The notes under the pieces are model-generated. The model made no database searches, was not told the origin of the DNA, and saw only the letters and a list, made by a program, of their open reading frames with translations. From Magnetococcales bacterium (GTDB taxonomy: Bacteria > Pseudomonadota > Magnetococcia > Magnetococcales > UBA8363): a stretch of 56,932 bases of DNA. Positions 45,132 through 54,292 of this stretch are shown in pieces. Where the stretch lies: assembly GCA_015228975.1 (NCBI GenBank), contig JADGCN010000009.1, positions 1-56,932 on the forward strand, read 5' to 3'. Every line of letters starts with the position of its first letter. The stretch's first letter is position 1. Both the position numbers and the translations under genes were made by a program.

Positions 45132-47684
45132 GTGACAGGTATGTCTGAACCCGGTTCGGCAAGCTACGATGAGGCTTTTGCCGCGCCAGCGGAACCGAGG
45201 GGCCACTGGCGTCAGTTTTTTGATCATCTGTATGCGGGTGGACCCGATCGACCGGGGCGCCTTTGGGATGAGGCCCGGCATCTGCTCCGGGAGTCGGGGG
45301 CGGTGTATGCTGTCGCCGCTGGTACCACCACGCAACGCCGTCCTTGGCCGTTTGACCCCATTCCCTTGATACTGGATGGTTCGGAATGGCAGCGCCTGGA
45401 AGCGGGTTTGATCCAGCGCCACCATTTGTTGAACCTGCTGTTGCGTGATTTGTATGGCATGCAGCGGGTGTTGGCCGAGGGGATTTTGCCCACCGAATTG
45501 ATTTATGGCAGTGATGCTTTTTTGTTTCCCCTGTGGGGTGGCATGGCGCGCAAGGTGACTTTGTCGCTTTACGCAGCCGATTTGGTACGCATGCCGGATG
45601 GGCGTTTTCATGTGGTATCGGATCGTACCCAGGCCCCTTCGGGTCACGGCTATGCCCTGCAAAACCGGCGATTGTCGAATCGGTTGTATCCATCCCGCGC
45701 ATCCTTTGGTCCGGTACAACCGTTGCAGCCGTTTTATCGCGGTCTGCGCAATGCCCTGACCAGTCTGACGCCGCAGACGGCGCAGACGGCGCACATCGTT
45801 CTGATGACCCCGGGACCGGCCAACGAAACCCATTTTGAACATACCCTCCTGGCCCATTCCATGGGGTTGACCTTGGCGCAGGGCAACGACATGACGGTGC
45901 GTAATGGCCGTTTGTGCCTGAAAACGTTGGGGGGATTGTTGCCAGTGGATGTGGTGTTGCGTCGGGTCGATGAAGCTTGGTGTGATCCCCTGGAATTGCG
46001 CGAGGACTCCCTTTTGGGGGTGGTTGGTATGGTGCAGGTGGTGCGCGAGGGGCATACCGTCATGGCCAACCCCCTGGGGAGTGGCATCCTGGAAAACCTG
46101 GGATTGCATCCTTTCATGCCGCAGCTTTGTCGTTTTTTTCTGGGTGAAACTCTTCATCTGGAGAATCCTGAAACGTTATGGTTGGGCCATGCCCCTTCAT
46201 TGCGTCGCGTCCTGGATTCGTGGCATGACAACCACTCGCCCTGGGCCATATTACCGCTGCAACCCGATTATTCCCTGCCGGTGAACGGCTTGGCGCACGA
46301 TCAAGCCTTGCGTGCGCAACTTGCAACCCATCCGTCCCGTTTTGTGGCCCGTTCCCTGGTGCAACCTTCGCAGGTACCGGGGATTGATGCCCAGGGAATG
46401 TGCCGTCGTCACCTGTTGCTCCGGGCTTTTCTCCATCACGACGGCAACAATTCCCTGGTCATGCCCGGGGGCTTGGCCCGGGTATCTCCTTCAGCAGGTA
46501 GCGATGCGCTCTCCTCCCAGGGTGATCGCTATCCCTTTTCCCCCGCTCAGGGGGGGTCAACCAAAGACGTCTGGATCCTGGGTGCCAAGGAACAACCTTT
46601 CAGTGAATCCTCTTCGGGCACTTTGACCCAGGATTTGGCAGCGCATGCCGGCCTGCCCAGCCGCGTTGCCGAAAATTTGTTTTGGATGGGGCGCTATGCG
46701 GAACGTTCTGAAAGTGTCATCCGACTGTTTCGCGAAGCCACCACCCAGAGGGAAGAGGAGGAGTTCGGCCTCAACCCCGAACAACGTCGGTATTGCCGCA
46801 ACCGACTGTTGACCACTTTGACCCACGTTACCGGTACCTATCCAGGGTTTACCGGTGCTGATGCCCAACTGCTCTTGACCAATCCCGATCATGAATTGCG
46901 TTCGGTGTTGCTTGACTTAAACCGGGTTGGTTCCCTGGCTTTTTCGCTGCAAGCCTTGATTCAGGCTGGTTTTTCCCTGCGCGACCGCCTTTCTTCCGAC
47001 ACCTGGGGGATCCTTGACAACATCAGTACCCACCTGGGGCGTTGGCAGCGGCATCGAACCGATCCCATCAATCATCTTTTGTGGGATCTGGGCCCGCTGT
47101 TACAGGGATTGACCGCCCTGGCCGGGTTAACCTGGGAAAACATGATTCGCGACCAGGGATGGTTGTTCCTTGACCTGGGGCGGCGTCTGGAGCGGGCCAT
47201 GTTTCTGGCGCAACTCCTGGAAAGTTGCCTGGGGGATGCGGCACCACATGCCGATGAAATGGCCATGTTGGAGCGTCTCCTGGCCCTGAACGATGGATTG
47301 GAAAGTTTTCGCTTGCATTTTCAAACCCGTTTGGAGATTGAAGCGGTGTTGGCCAAATTGCTTCAGGATGATACCGATCCGCGTTCGCTGGTCTTTCAGT
47401 TGACCCTGATGGAGGCGCATGCCCGGCAAACGCCCCGTTCCCCGGGACAGACGCTGTATCGCACCGCGTTGGGTCGCACGGTCTTTGAAAGCCTGGCCGC
47501 CGTTCGTCTGGCTGACGCGGACACGTTGGCCCGGGTCAATCCTGAAACACGCCGTCGCGATCACCTGATGCAATTGACCGAGCGCATTCGCAATCTTTTG
47601 CCCATGTTTTCCGAAACGGCGAGCAACAATTATTTCCGACATGCCGACTCTCCCTACCACCTTTTTACCGTTCGTAACTCATAA
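45132..47684 (+). CDS. Circularly permuted ATP-grasp protein fused to an alpha-E domain
   Basis: An 850-residue protein. Residues about 20-490 match the circularly permuted type 2 ATP-grasp family (WPFDPIPLILDGSEWQRLEAGLIQR near 75-100, and GGSTKDVWILG near 475-485). From about residue 507 (GLPSRVAENLFWMGRYAERS) the chain is an alpha-E (DUF403) domain. Each half has a stand-alone relative in the opposite arm of the cluster (49.6-51.0 kb and 48.5-49.6 kb). The family is predicted to form amide or peptide bonds. GTG 45132 has GAGGAG ten bases upstream; ATG 45141 is an alternative. Confidence 0.9.
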   Translation: MTGMSEPGSASYDEAFAAPAEPRGHWRQFFDHLYAGGPDRPGRLWDEARHLLRESGAVYAVAAGTTTQRRPWPFDPIPLILDGSEWQRLEAGLIQRHHLLNLLLRDLYGMQRVLAEGILPTELIYGSDAFLFPLWGGMARKVTLSLYAADLVRMPDGRFHVVSDRTQAPSGHGYALQNRRLSNRLYPSRASFGPVQPLQPFYRGLRNALTSLTPQTAQTAHIVLMTPGPANETHFEHTLLAHSMGLTLAQGNDMTVRNGRLCLKTLGGLLPVDVVLRRVDEAWCDPLELREDSLLGVVGMVQVVREGHTVMANPLGSGILENLGLHPFMPQLCRFFLGETLHLENPETLWLGHAPSLRRVLDSWHDNHSPWAILPLQPDYSLPVNGLAHDQALRAQLATHPSRFVARSLVQPSQVPGIDAQGMCRRHLLLRAFLHHDGNNSLVMPGGLARVSPSAGSDALSSQGDRYPFSPAQGGSTKDVWILGAKEQPFSESSSGTLTQDLAAHAGLPSRVAENLFWMGRYAERSESVIRLFREATTQREEEEFGLNPEQRRYCRNRLLTTLTHVTGTYPGFTGADAQLLLTNPDHELRSVLLDLNRVGSLAFSLQALIQAGFSLRDRLSSDTWGILDNISTHLGRWQRHRTDPINHLLWDLGPLLQGLTALAGLTWENMIRDQGWLFLDLGRRLERAMFLAQLLESCLGDAAPHADEMAMLERLLALNDGLESFRLHFQTRLEIEAVLAKLLQDDTDPRSLVFQLTLMEAHARQTPRSPGQTLYRTALGRTVFESLAAVRLADADTLARVNPETRRRDHLMQLTERIRNLLPMFSETASNNYFRHADSPYHLFTVRNS

Positions 47685-47693
47685 AGGTCACGC

Positions 47694-48626
47694 ATGCGTT
47701 ACCTGATTCGTCATACCACCCGCTACCATTACCCGGAAGCGGTCACTTTGTGTCACAACCGGGTGATGTTGCAGCCGGCTGAGCGGGATGACCAACATTG
47801 CCAGGGGTTTCACCTGCAAGTGGACCCCGAACCCAATATCATTCGTTCTTTTCAAGATTTTTTCGGTAATTCCATTCATTATTTTGAAATCCACAGGGCC
47901 CACTCCAAGTTGGAAATCACCGCTACGAGCGAGGTGATTCGTCATGTTGATCCGGGGTATACCCTGCCCATGTCACCCCCGTGGGAGGAGGTTCAGGCCA
48001 ATCTGACCGGAGCCGATGCCCTCCTGGAGATTCGGCGCCAAACCTTGTTTGCCATGCCCTCACCTTTGGTTGCGTTACATCCCGAGCTACAGGTTTTGGC
48101 GGACCGGGTATTGACGCCACATCGTCCCTTGTTGGAGGCGGTGTTGGATTTAACCTTACAAATCCACCAATCTTTTGCGTATGCCCCGGGATCCACCTCC
48201 GTTTCCACGCCGCTGGTCCAGGTACTGACCCAAAAGGCGGGTGTTTGTCAGGATTTTGCCCATGTTGCCATCTCCGTTCTCCGCTCCAAGGGTCTTGCGG
48301 CACGGTATGTCAGTGGTTACCTGGAGACCCAACCGCCACCAGGTCAACCCAGGCTGCAAGGGGCCGATGCCTCGCATGCCTGGTTTGAGGTTTTGCTGCC
48401 CGGTGTCGGTTGGATCGGTTTTGATCCCACCAATGCCACGCTGGCCCGGCATCGTCACGTCATCCTGGCGGTGGGACGCGACTATGCCGACGTACCGCCC
48501 GTGAAAGGTGTTGTAACCGGTGGTCGCAAACATCGGCTGAGTGTGGCGGTGGATGTCATCCCGTTGGACGAAGCGCCACTTTCCGCCCCAGCCGAAGGTG
48601 CGGGGGGTGTTTTTTTGACCTCCTGA
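47694..48626 (+). CDS. Transglutaminase-like cysteine peptidase family protein
   Basis: A 310-residue protein with the bacterial transglutaminase-like N-terminal domain (MRYLIRHTTRYHYPEAV) and a core with Cys185 (AGVCQDFAH), His228 (ASHAWFE) and Asp244 (GFDPTN). In this genomic context it probably hydrolyses or transfers a gamma-glutamyl-type peptide made by the ATP-grasp protein. It follows the ATP-grasp/alpha-E gene by nine bases. Its last 145 bases are convergently overlapped by the alpha-E gene. Confidence 0.93.
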   Translation: MRYLIRHTTRYHYPEAVTLCHNRVMLQPAERDDQHCQGFHLQVDPEPNIIRSFQDFFGNSIHYFEIHRAHSKLEITATSEVIRHVDPGYTLPMSPPWEEVQANLTGADALLEIRRQTLFAMPSPLVALHPELQVLADRVLTPHRPLLEAVLDLTLQIHQSFAYAPGSTSVSTPLVQVLTQKAGVCQDFAHVAISVLRSKGLAARYVSGYLETQPPPGQPRLQGADASHAWFEVLLPGVGWIGFDPTNATLARHRHVILAVGRDYADVPPVKGVVTGGRKHRLSVAVDVIPLDEAPLSAPAEGAGGVFLTS

Positions 48627-49558
48627 TCAAAGTAGGTCCGGGTGATTGTCTGATGCAGTTCGCCCAGAAGTATTTGCAGCCCGTCCAGGAAATCGTGCAA
48701 TCCGGTATTGTCGGCCAGCCGGGTGATATCGGCCAGGTAGAGGCGATCCTCGATGCGGGCGATGATCCCCTGGGCCATGTCGGCCCCCCCTATGAGTTCC
48801 AAACATTGGGCGACTCCCGTGACCCCATAGCGAAACGCCCGGGGGAAGGCTTTGTCCTTGAGTAAAAAGGCCAGTACGTCCACACCACGGATGCGTGGTC
48901 GCACGCGTCTGCGATACATCTGGTCGCCCGACAAGGACTTGAGTACCGTCAACCATAGGGCGTTACGAATGGGACGATCCACGACATCTTCCCGGGTTAG
49001 CATCAAAGCCCCGCGAACATCCAGGATACGGGTGACCATATCGGCCCGTTCCAGATAGCGCCCTAGGCGAAACATGCTGAAGGTTTCGTCGCGAACCATG
49101 GTCGAATCCAAAAGGCCGATGATCATAAGGCATTCGTTGATGACCATTTCCAAAAATTCCAGGCGATTGGCCGGGTCAATATCCTGGGTGCAGGCGGATC
49201 GTGTTTTCAAGAACAGACGATTGAGAAATTCCCATCCTTCCCGGGGGAACATTTCCCGCGTCGTGCGGAAATTTTCCCGGGCTTGCTGCAATCCCCGCAA
49301 GATGGAACCGGGATACTCTTCGTCCCGAATCAAGAAGCTGGTGATTTGCTGTTCATCCGCCGAAAGATGTCTTGCGAAAAACATCTCCCTGCTGCCGGTG
49401 ATTGCCAGGAGCTGTTCCCAATTCATCGGGCGGATACGGCTGACCGGCGCCATATCCAGCATGGCATGATGCGTCGCCAAAACCAGGCGTGCGGTATCTT
49501 CGACCCGTTCCAGATAACGGGCCATCCAGTAAATGTTTTCGGCAACACGCGAAAGCAT
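48482..49558 (-). CDS. Alpha-E domain protein (DUF403)
   Basis: A 358-residue, largely helical protein. It begins MLSRVAENIYWMARYLERVED, matching the start of the C-terminal half of the 850-residue fusion and the alpha-E family. The conserved region ends near residue 310; the following 45 residues (Pro, Ala, Ser and Thr rich) are encoded antisense to the end of the transglutaminase gene, so the tail is probably an extension acquired through loss of an earlier stop. The start overlaps the stop of the ATP-grasp gene by one base (TAATG). Confidence 0.92.
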   Translation of the reverse strand: MLSRVAENIYWMARYLERVEDTARLVLATHHAMLDMAPVSRIRPMNWEQLLAITGSREMFFARHLSADEQQITSFLIRDEEYPGSILRGLQQARENFRTTREMFPREGWEFLNRLFLKTRSACTQDIDPANRLEFLEMVINECLMIIGLLDSTMVRDETFSMFRLGRYLERADMVTRILDVRGALMLTREDVVDRPIRNALWLTVLKSLSGDQMYRRRVRPRIRGVDVLAFLLKDKAFPRAFRYGVTGVAQCLELIGGADMAQGIIARIEDRLYLADITRLADNTGLHDFLDGLQILLGELHQTITRTYFDQEVKKTPPAPSAGAESGASSNGMTSTATLSRCLRPPVTTPFTGGTSA

Positions 49559-51024
49559 TATTTTCCCCTGTCGTTGTCGGCAATGACCCAGGTATCTTTG
49601 CTACCGCCCCCTTGAGACGAATTGACCACGAATGATCCGCGCCGCAGGGCGACCCGGGTCAAGCCACCTGCGGTGACCCAGGAGCGTTCGCCGCTTAAAA
49701 TGAACGGACGCAAATCGACATGTCGGGGTTCAATTCTGCCATCCACCAGGGTTGGTACCGTTGAAGGCGTCAAGGTTTGCTGGCCGATGTAATTACGCGG
49801 GTTGGCCTCGATCAGCCCGACGAATTGATCGCGTTCTTGCTGTGTTGCGTGTGGCCCCATGAGCATGCCATAGCCCCCCGACTCGTTGGCGGGTTTGACC
49901 ACCAGTTTATCCAGATTGGCCAGGACATGTTTCCTCTCCTTGGGGATGTGGCAGCGCCAGGTCGGAACATTGGGAATAATGGGATCCTGATCGAGATAAT
50001 AGCGGATGATCTCCGGCATATAGCTGTAAACCACCTTGTCATCGGCCACCCCGGTTCCGGGGGCGTTGGCCAATCCGACCCGTCCGCGTCTCCAGGCCCG
50101 GATCAGACCCGGGACACCCAGCATGGAATCGGGTCGAAAGGCTTCGGGATCCAGGAAGTCGTCGTCGATGCGGCGATAGATCACATCCACCCGTTGCAGG
50201 CCATGAATGGTTTTCATGGACACGGTATCCTCCTCATCGACCACCAAATCTTTGGCCTCGACCAGATCGACACCCATTTGCTGGGCCAGATAGGCGTGTT
50301 CAAAGTAGGCGGAGTTGAAAATACCCGGGGTCAACACCACAACTCTGGCTTTGTCGCCCGCTCGCGGTGAGAGGGAGGCCAGCATGTCGTACAGTTGGCT
50401 GGGGTAGTCGTCTACCGGCAAAATACGTTGATTATGGAACAATTCCGGTAATATGCGTTTGGTCAACATCCGGTTTTCCATCATGTACGATACCCCGGAT
50501 GGTACCCGCAGGTTGTCTTCCAGGACGTACATGACCCCATCCTTGTCGCGCAGGAGGTCACTGCCGCAAATATGCGCCCAGGTATTGTATTTGGGCATCA
50601 TGCCGCACAATTCGGGGCGCCAGTTTTTGGATTTCAGGACGACCTCGCCGGGAAAGCGTCCATCTTTCAGTATTTTTTGCCCGTTATACAAATCATGGAT
50701 AAAGGCGTTGAGTGCCTGAGTCCTTTGTATGAGACCCGCCTCCAGGCGACGCCATTCCGATTCCGCCATGCAGCGGGGAATGATGTCGAACGGCCAAGCG
50801 CGATCGATGTTTTCTCCCTGGGAATAGATGGTGAAGGTGATGCCAAAGTTGACGATGGTCATCTCCGCCACGTCTTGGCGCCGGCTTAATTCGTCTTGAC
50901 CCAGGCGTTCCAGGTAGGACAAGAGCTGGCAAGACCCGGTCCCTCTCCGGGAGGAACTCATGTTGAGTTCGTCGTAAACCCCGTGGGTCAGATAGGAAAT
51001 CGGTGTGTTGGGTAGTGCCATCAT
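49558..51024 (-). CDS. Circularly permuted type 2 ATP-grasp protein
   Basis: A 488-residue protein with family signatures DRAWPFDIIPRCMAESEWRR (near 74-93), LEDNLRVPSGVSYMMENR (about 166-183), KPANESGGYGMLMGP (about 373-387) and GGGSKDTWVI close to the end. Relatives occur with alpha-E and transglutaminase genes and are predicted ATP-dependent peptide ligases. Two tandem ATGs (51024, 51021) compete as the start. It is translationally linked to the alpha-E gene, and the stop/start overlap suggests a stoichiometric complex. Confidence 0.93.
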   Translation of the reverse strand: MMALPNTPISYLTHGVYDELNMSSSRRGTGSCQLLSYLERLGQDELSRRQDVAEMTIVNFGITFTIYSQGENIDRAWPFDIIPRCMAESEWRRLEAGLIQRTQALNAFIHDLYNGQKILKDGRFPGEVVLKSKNWRPELCGMMPKYNTWAHICGSDLLRDKDGVMYVLEDNLRVPSGVSYMMENRMLTKRILPELFHNQRILPVDDYPSQLYDMLASLSPRAGDKARVVVLTPGIFNSAYFEHAYLAQQMGVDLVEAKDLVVDEEDTVSMKTIHGLQRVDVIYRRIDDDFLDPEAFRPDSMLGVPGLIRAWRRGRVGLANAPGTGVADDKVVYSYMPEIIRYYLDQDPIIPNVPTWRCHIPKERKHVLANLDKLVVKPANESGGYGMLMGPHATQQERDQFVGLIEANPRNYIGQQTLTPSTVPTLVDGRIEPRHVDLRPFILSGERSWVTAGGLTRVALRRGSFVVNSSQGGGSKDTWVIADNDRGK

Positions 51025-51661
51025 GTTGAAAATCCTCGCTTTTGGAATGCCGGCGTTGGAGCCTTTATCTTTTATGTGTAAGTTTCAAATGCCATCAGAC
51101 TGTTATCCGATGCGAACCAATGATCTGCACCTTCCATAGGCAATCAGCTCACTTAATACTCTATAGGCAGAATGGATACCAAATTGGGAAGGCGTCTTCC
51201 CCTCTCTCGGGAAATCCAAAGGGCAAATGATGTCTGTTAATTATAAAATATTGAATATATTAAAAATTTATTAACAATTCCCAATATGGAATGGCAATCC
51301 TTGCCGGTACGGGTGCGGGTATCAATGCCGCAAAGGGGGGGGAAATTAATGAAAATCATTCCCTTCTTTGCCCCCAAATGCTCCAGGCTGCCTATAAATC
51401 AGTCTTTCGCTGCCGATTAAAGAGGCAGGGGGAGAGCGTCTTTTTCAATAAATAGGGGATCCAGGGTGGTTGATTTTTATAAATAATATATAGAATCAAA
51501 TATTTAAACGTTAAAAGATCACTCTGGCCCCGATTTTGTTCTATATCCTGGCAGCGATCATTGCCGGGTCATGGTTGCTGGCAATTGCGTCCTTCAAGCG
51601 CGAATCGTGGTTACTCAGTGCATGAAAATAACGATAACAGGCACAACCTGGGAAAACGGCC
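51025..51661. other. Long divergent intergenic region, 637 bases
   Basis: This lies between the divergent ATP-grasp and korA genes. It is AT-rich around 51235-51290 and 51470-51520 and includes a G8 run at 51335-51342. A degenerate copy of the edge repeat lies at 51455-51466. A short ORF at 51042-51230 has no family resemblance and is not annotated. Two promoters must be here. Confidence 0.55.
51345..51363. promoter_or_regulatory. Possible Fur-like box
   Basis: The 19 bases centred on the palindrome AATGAAAATCATT match the Fur-box consensus at 14 of 19 positions. The site is about 300 bases before korA and could regulate that iron-sulfur enzyme. One such match in a long AT-rich gap can be chance. 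Confidence 0.3.
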
Positions 51662-53404
51662 ATGGAAAAAAACGATCTAGTCATCCGCATCGCTGGTCAT
51701 GGAGGTGAAGGGGTTATTTCAACAGGTGATTTCATTGCGTCAGCCTGTGCCAGAGCCGGACAGGAAGTCTATACCTTCAAAACATTCCCCGCAGAAATCA
51801 AGGGGGGGTACGCCATGTATCAAGTGCGCACTTCCCCGGACAGGATTTACAATCCTGGTGATTCCTTTGATATTTTATGTGCTTTCAACCAGGAAGCCTA
51901 TGATCTCAATCGTCATCTGTTGGTTCCAGGCACGGTGCTGGTTTATGACCAAACCGGGGATGATTTCGTCCCGGAAATTCCCCCGGGAGTGGTCGCTTAC
52001 CCGGTTCCCATGTCGAAAATGGCCAAGGAACTCAAGTCCTATCGCTCCAAAAACATGGTGGCCCTGGGGGCTTTGTCGGTCTTGTTTCGCATTAACGAAG
52101 AGACGTTGATCGCTGTTTTGAGCGATAAGTTCAAAAAGAAGGGTGAAGAGGTTTTGGCGTTCAATCTTCTGGCGTTTCACCGGGGCAAGGCCTTGGTGGC
52201 CGATTGTCCGAAGAAGGATCCTTGGTTCGTTCCCGAAGCCGGGGCACCCAAGGATGTCATTTTGATTTCTGGCAATGCGGGTGTTGGTCTGGGGGCGCTC
52301 CTGGGAAAGCTCGAATTTTTTTCCGCCTATCCCATTACCCCGGCAACGGAAATTGCCAAGTATGTTGCCACGCATCTGCCCAAGGTGGGTGGTGTGTTGA
52401 TTCAGGCTGAAGATGAAATCGCCTCATTGTCGCAGGTCCTGGGTGCGTCCTACGCCGGGAAACGGGCGATGACCGCCACCTCGGGTCCGGGATTGTCCCT
52501 GATGAGTGAAATGTTGGGGATGGCGGCCATGAGTGAAACGCCAGTGGTGGTTGTGGATGTGCAACGGGGTGGTCCGGCCACGGGTATGCCGACCAAGCAT
52601 GAACAATCGGATTTGTTCTTGGCGGTTCACGGCAGCCATGGTGACGCCCCGCGCATCGTGCTGTCGGTCGAGGATGTCAGCGATTGCATCCATAGAACCG
52701 TGGATGCCCTCAATTTGGCGGATCGTTATCAATGTCCGGTGATTTTGTTGTCGGATGGCTCCCTGGCTTTTTCCACGCAAACAGTGCCGACCCCCAAACC
52801 GGAGGAGATCGAGATCGTAGAACGCAAACGATGGGATGGCGAGGGTGAGTATCAGCGCTATCAATGGTCGGAGGATGGGATTTCACCCATGGCGGATCCC
52901 GGGACGCCAAAGGCCATGCACATGGCCACCGGCCTGGAACATGGACCAACGGGCGCCCCCAATTATGCCCCGGCGAACCATGATCGCATGCAACGCAAAC
53001 GGTTTGGCAAACTGGAAACAGTGGCCGATTTCATCGAGCCGGTGGAATGGGACGGCGAAGGTCCGGCTGATGTGGGCATCATCACCTGGGGCAGTACCAT
53101 CGGGGTGGTTCGCGAAGCAGTGGCACGATTGCGCAGGGAGGGCATTCAAGTCAAAGGATTCTACCCCAAATTGATGGTTCCCATGCCCGTGGAACACTAT
53201 GAGGCGTTTGCCAGCGATTGCAAAAAGATTTTAGTACCCGAAGTCAATTTTCAGGGGCAGCTCTCATACATGATTCGTGCTGAGACCACCATTACCCCGA
53301 TTCCGTTTACCCAATGCGGTGGTGTACCGTTTACACCGTTGCAAATTATGAACAAAGTCAAGGAGAACCTTGGATGGGATGTGTCATTGCCACAAAAAAA
53401 ATGA
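51662..53404 (+). CDS. korA: 2-oxoacid:ferredoxin oxidoreductase, fused gamma-alpha subunit
   Basis: A 580-residue subunit with the gamma domain at the N-terminus (RIAGHGGEGVISTG, residues 9-22, to about 190) followed by the alpha pyrimidine-binding domain (AYPITPATEIAKYV, QAEDEIASLSQVLGASYAG). With KorB it oxidatively decarboxylates a 2-oxoacid, most likely 2-oxoglutarate, to the acyl-CoA and reduces ferredoxin, or works in reverse. Substrate choice cannot be settled from motifs alone. The subunits overlap with the korB start. Reduced ferredoxin would feed the Rnf complex encoded upstream in the window. Confidence 0.93.
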   Translation: MEKNDLVIRIAGHGGEGVISTGDFIASACARAGQEVYTFKTFPAEIKGGYAMYQVRTSPDRIYNPGDSFDILCAFNQEAYDLNRHLLVPGTVLVYDQTGDDFVPEIPPGVVAYPVPMSKMAKELKSYRSKNMVALGALSVLFRINEETLIAVLSDKFKKKGEEVLAFNLLAFHRGKALVADCPKKDPWFVPEAGAPKDVILISGNAGVGLGALLGKLEFFSAYPITPATEIAKYVATHLPKVGGVLIQAEDEIASLSQVLGASYAGKRAMTATSGPGLSLMSEMLGMAAMSETPVVVVDVQRGGPATGMPTKHEQSDLFLAVHGSHGDAPRIVLSVEDVSDCIHRTVDALNLADRYQCPVILLSDGSLAFSTQTVPTPKPEEIEIVERKRWDGEGEYQRYQWSEDGISPMADPGTPKAMHMATGLEHGPTGAPNYAPANHDRMQRKRFGKLETVADFIEPVEWDGEGPADVGIITWGSTIGVVREAVARLRREGIQVKGFYPKLMVPMPVEHYEAFASDCKKILVPEVNFQGQLSYMIRAETTITPIPFTQCGGVPFTPLQIMNKVKENLGWDVSLPQKK

Positions 53405-54252
53405 TGAAGCCGAGGGATTATAAATCGGAGGTTCCCGTTGTTTGGTGTCCGGGTTGTGGACACTACGGTGTTTTGGATGCGATTTATCGTGCCCTGGCGG
53501 GGGCGGGCATTGAGCCCAGCCAATTGATTTCCATTTCCGGGATTGGTTGTTCTTCGCGGACGCCCTATTTTCTGCACTCTTACAAGATGCATACCCTGCA
53601 TGGCCGGGCTGGGGCGGTGGCAACGGGGGCGCAATTGGCGCGCCCCGATCTGACGGTCATGGTGTTCGGCGGGGATGGGGATGGGTTTTCCATCGGTGGT
53701 GGCCATATGCCGCACATGGCGCGTAAAAATGTTAATATGACCTATGTGCTTTTCGACAACGGCATCTATGGTTTGACCAAAGGGCAATATTCACCAACAT
53801 CGCCATCGGCGATGAAAGCTTATACCACACCGTATGGCAGCCCGGATGAACCGCTGAACCCGTTGCTCTACATGCTGACTTATGGGGCCACGTATGTTGC
53901 CCAGGGGTTTGCGGGCAAGCCAAGCGTGTGCGCCAAACTGATTCAGGATGGTTTGCAACACAAGGGCTTTTCTTACATTCACATACTGTCCCAATGCCCT
54001 TCTTTCAATACGGTGGATTCGGTGGAAACCTATCGGGAGGCGGTTGCAGCCATTCCCGATGGTCATGACACCTCGAACCTGGGCGATGCCATGACTTTGG
54101 CGCGGGATGGCGTGAACGGCGGCATACCCATGGGATTGCTGTACCAGATCACACGTCCAACACTCGATGAACGGATGCACGCCATTGTCCAGGGGGTGTC
54201 TGGACACAAGGGGTACGATCTGAATCGGATCATCACTCTGAGTCGACCATGA
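53374..54252 (+). CDS. korB: 2-oxoacid:ferredoxin oxidoreductase, beta subunit
   Basis: A 292-residue TPP-binding subunit. The 4Fe-4S cysteines are in WCPGCGHYG and GIGCSSR, with a further Cys near QCPSFNT. The thiamine diphosphate/Mg site is GDGDGFSIGG then DNGIYGLTKGQ. I choose ATG 53374 because AAGGAG lies eight bases upstream; it overlaps korA by 31 bases. The shorter start MMKPRD (53401), where the ATGA overlaps the korA stop, is possible but lacks a Shine-Dalgarno. No ferredoxin or delta subunit gene is adjacent. Confidence 0.93.
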   Translation: MGCVIATKKMMKPRDYKSEVPVVWCPGCGHYGVLDAIYRALAGAGIEPSQLISISGIGCSSRTPYFLHSYKMHTLHGRAGAVATGAQLARPDLTVMVFGGDGDGFSIGGGHMPHMARKNVNMTYVLFDNGIYGLTKGQYSPTSPSAMKAYTTPYGSPDEPLNPLLYMLTYGATYVAQGFAGKPSVCAKLIQDGLQHKGFSYIHILSQCPSFNTVDSVETYREAVAAIPDGHDTSNLGDAMTLARDGVNGGIPMGLLYQITRPTLDERMHAIVQGVSGHKGYDLNRIITLSRP

Positions 54253-54292
54253 TTTTCGTTGTTTTTTTTTGGATGCGTTCACGGAGGTTCGC

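Noticed and set aside
45099-46157. 352-residue minus-strand ORF opposite the ATP-grasp gene and running over the 29-base gap
   Set aside because: Composition of a shadow frame and incompatible with the well-supported gene on the plus strand.
51042-51230. 62-residue ORF in the korA upstream gap
   Set aside because: No family similarity, weak initiation context, and codon use unlike the neighbours.
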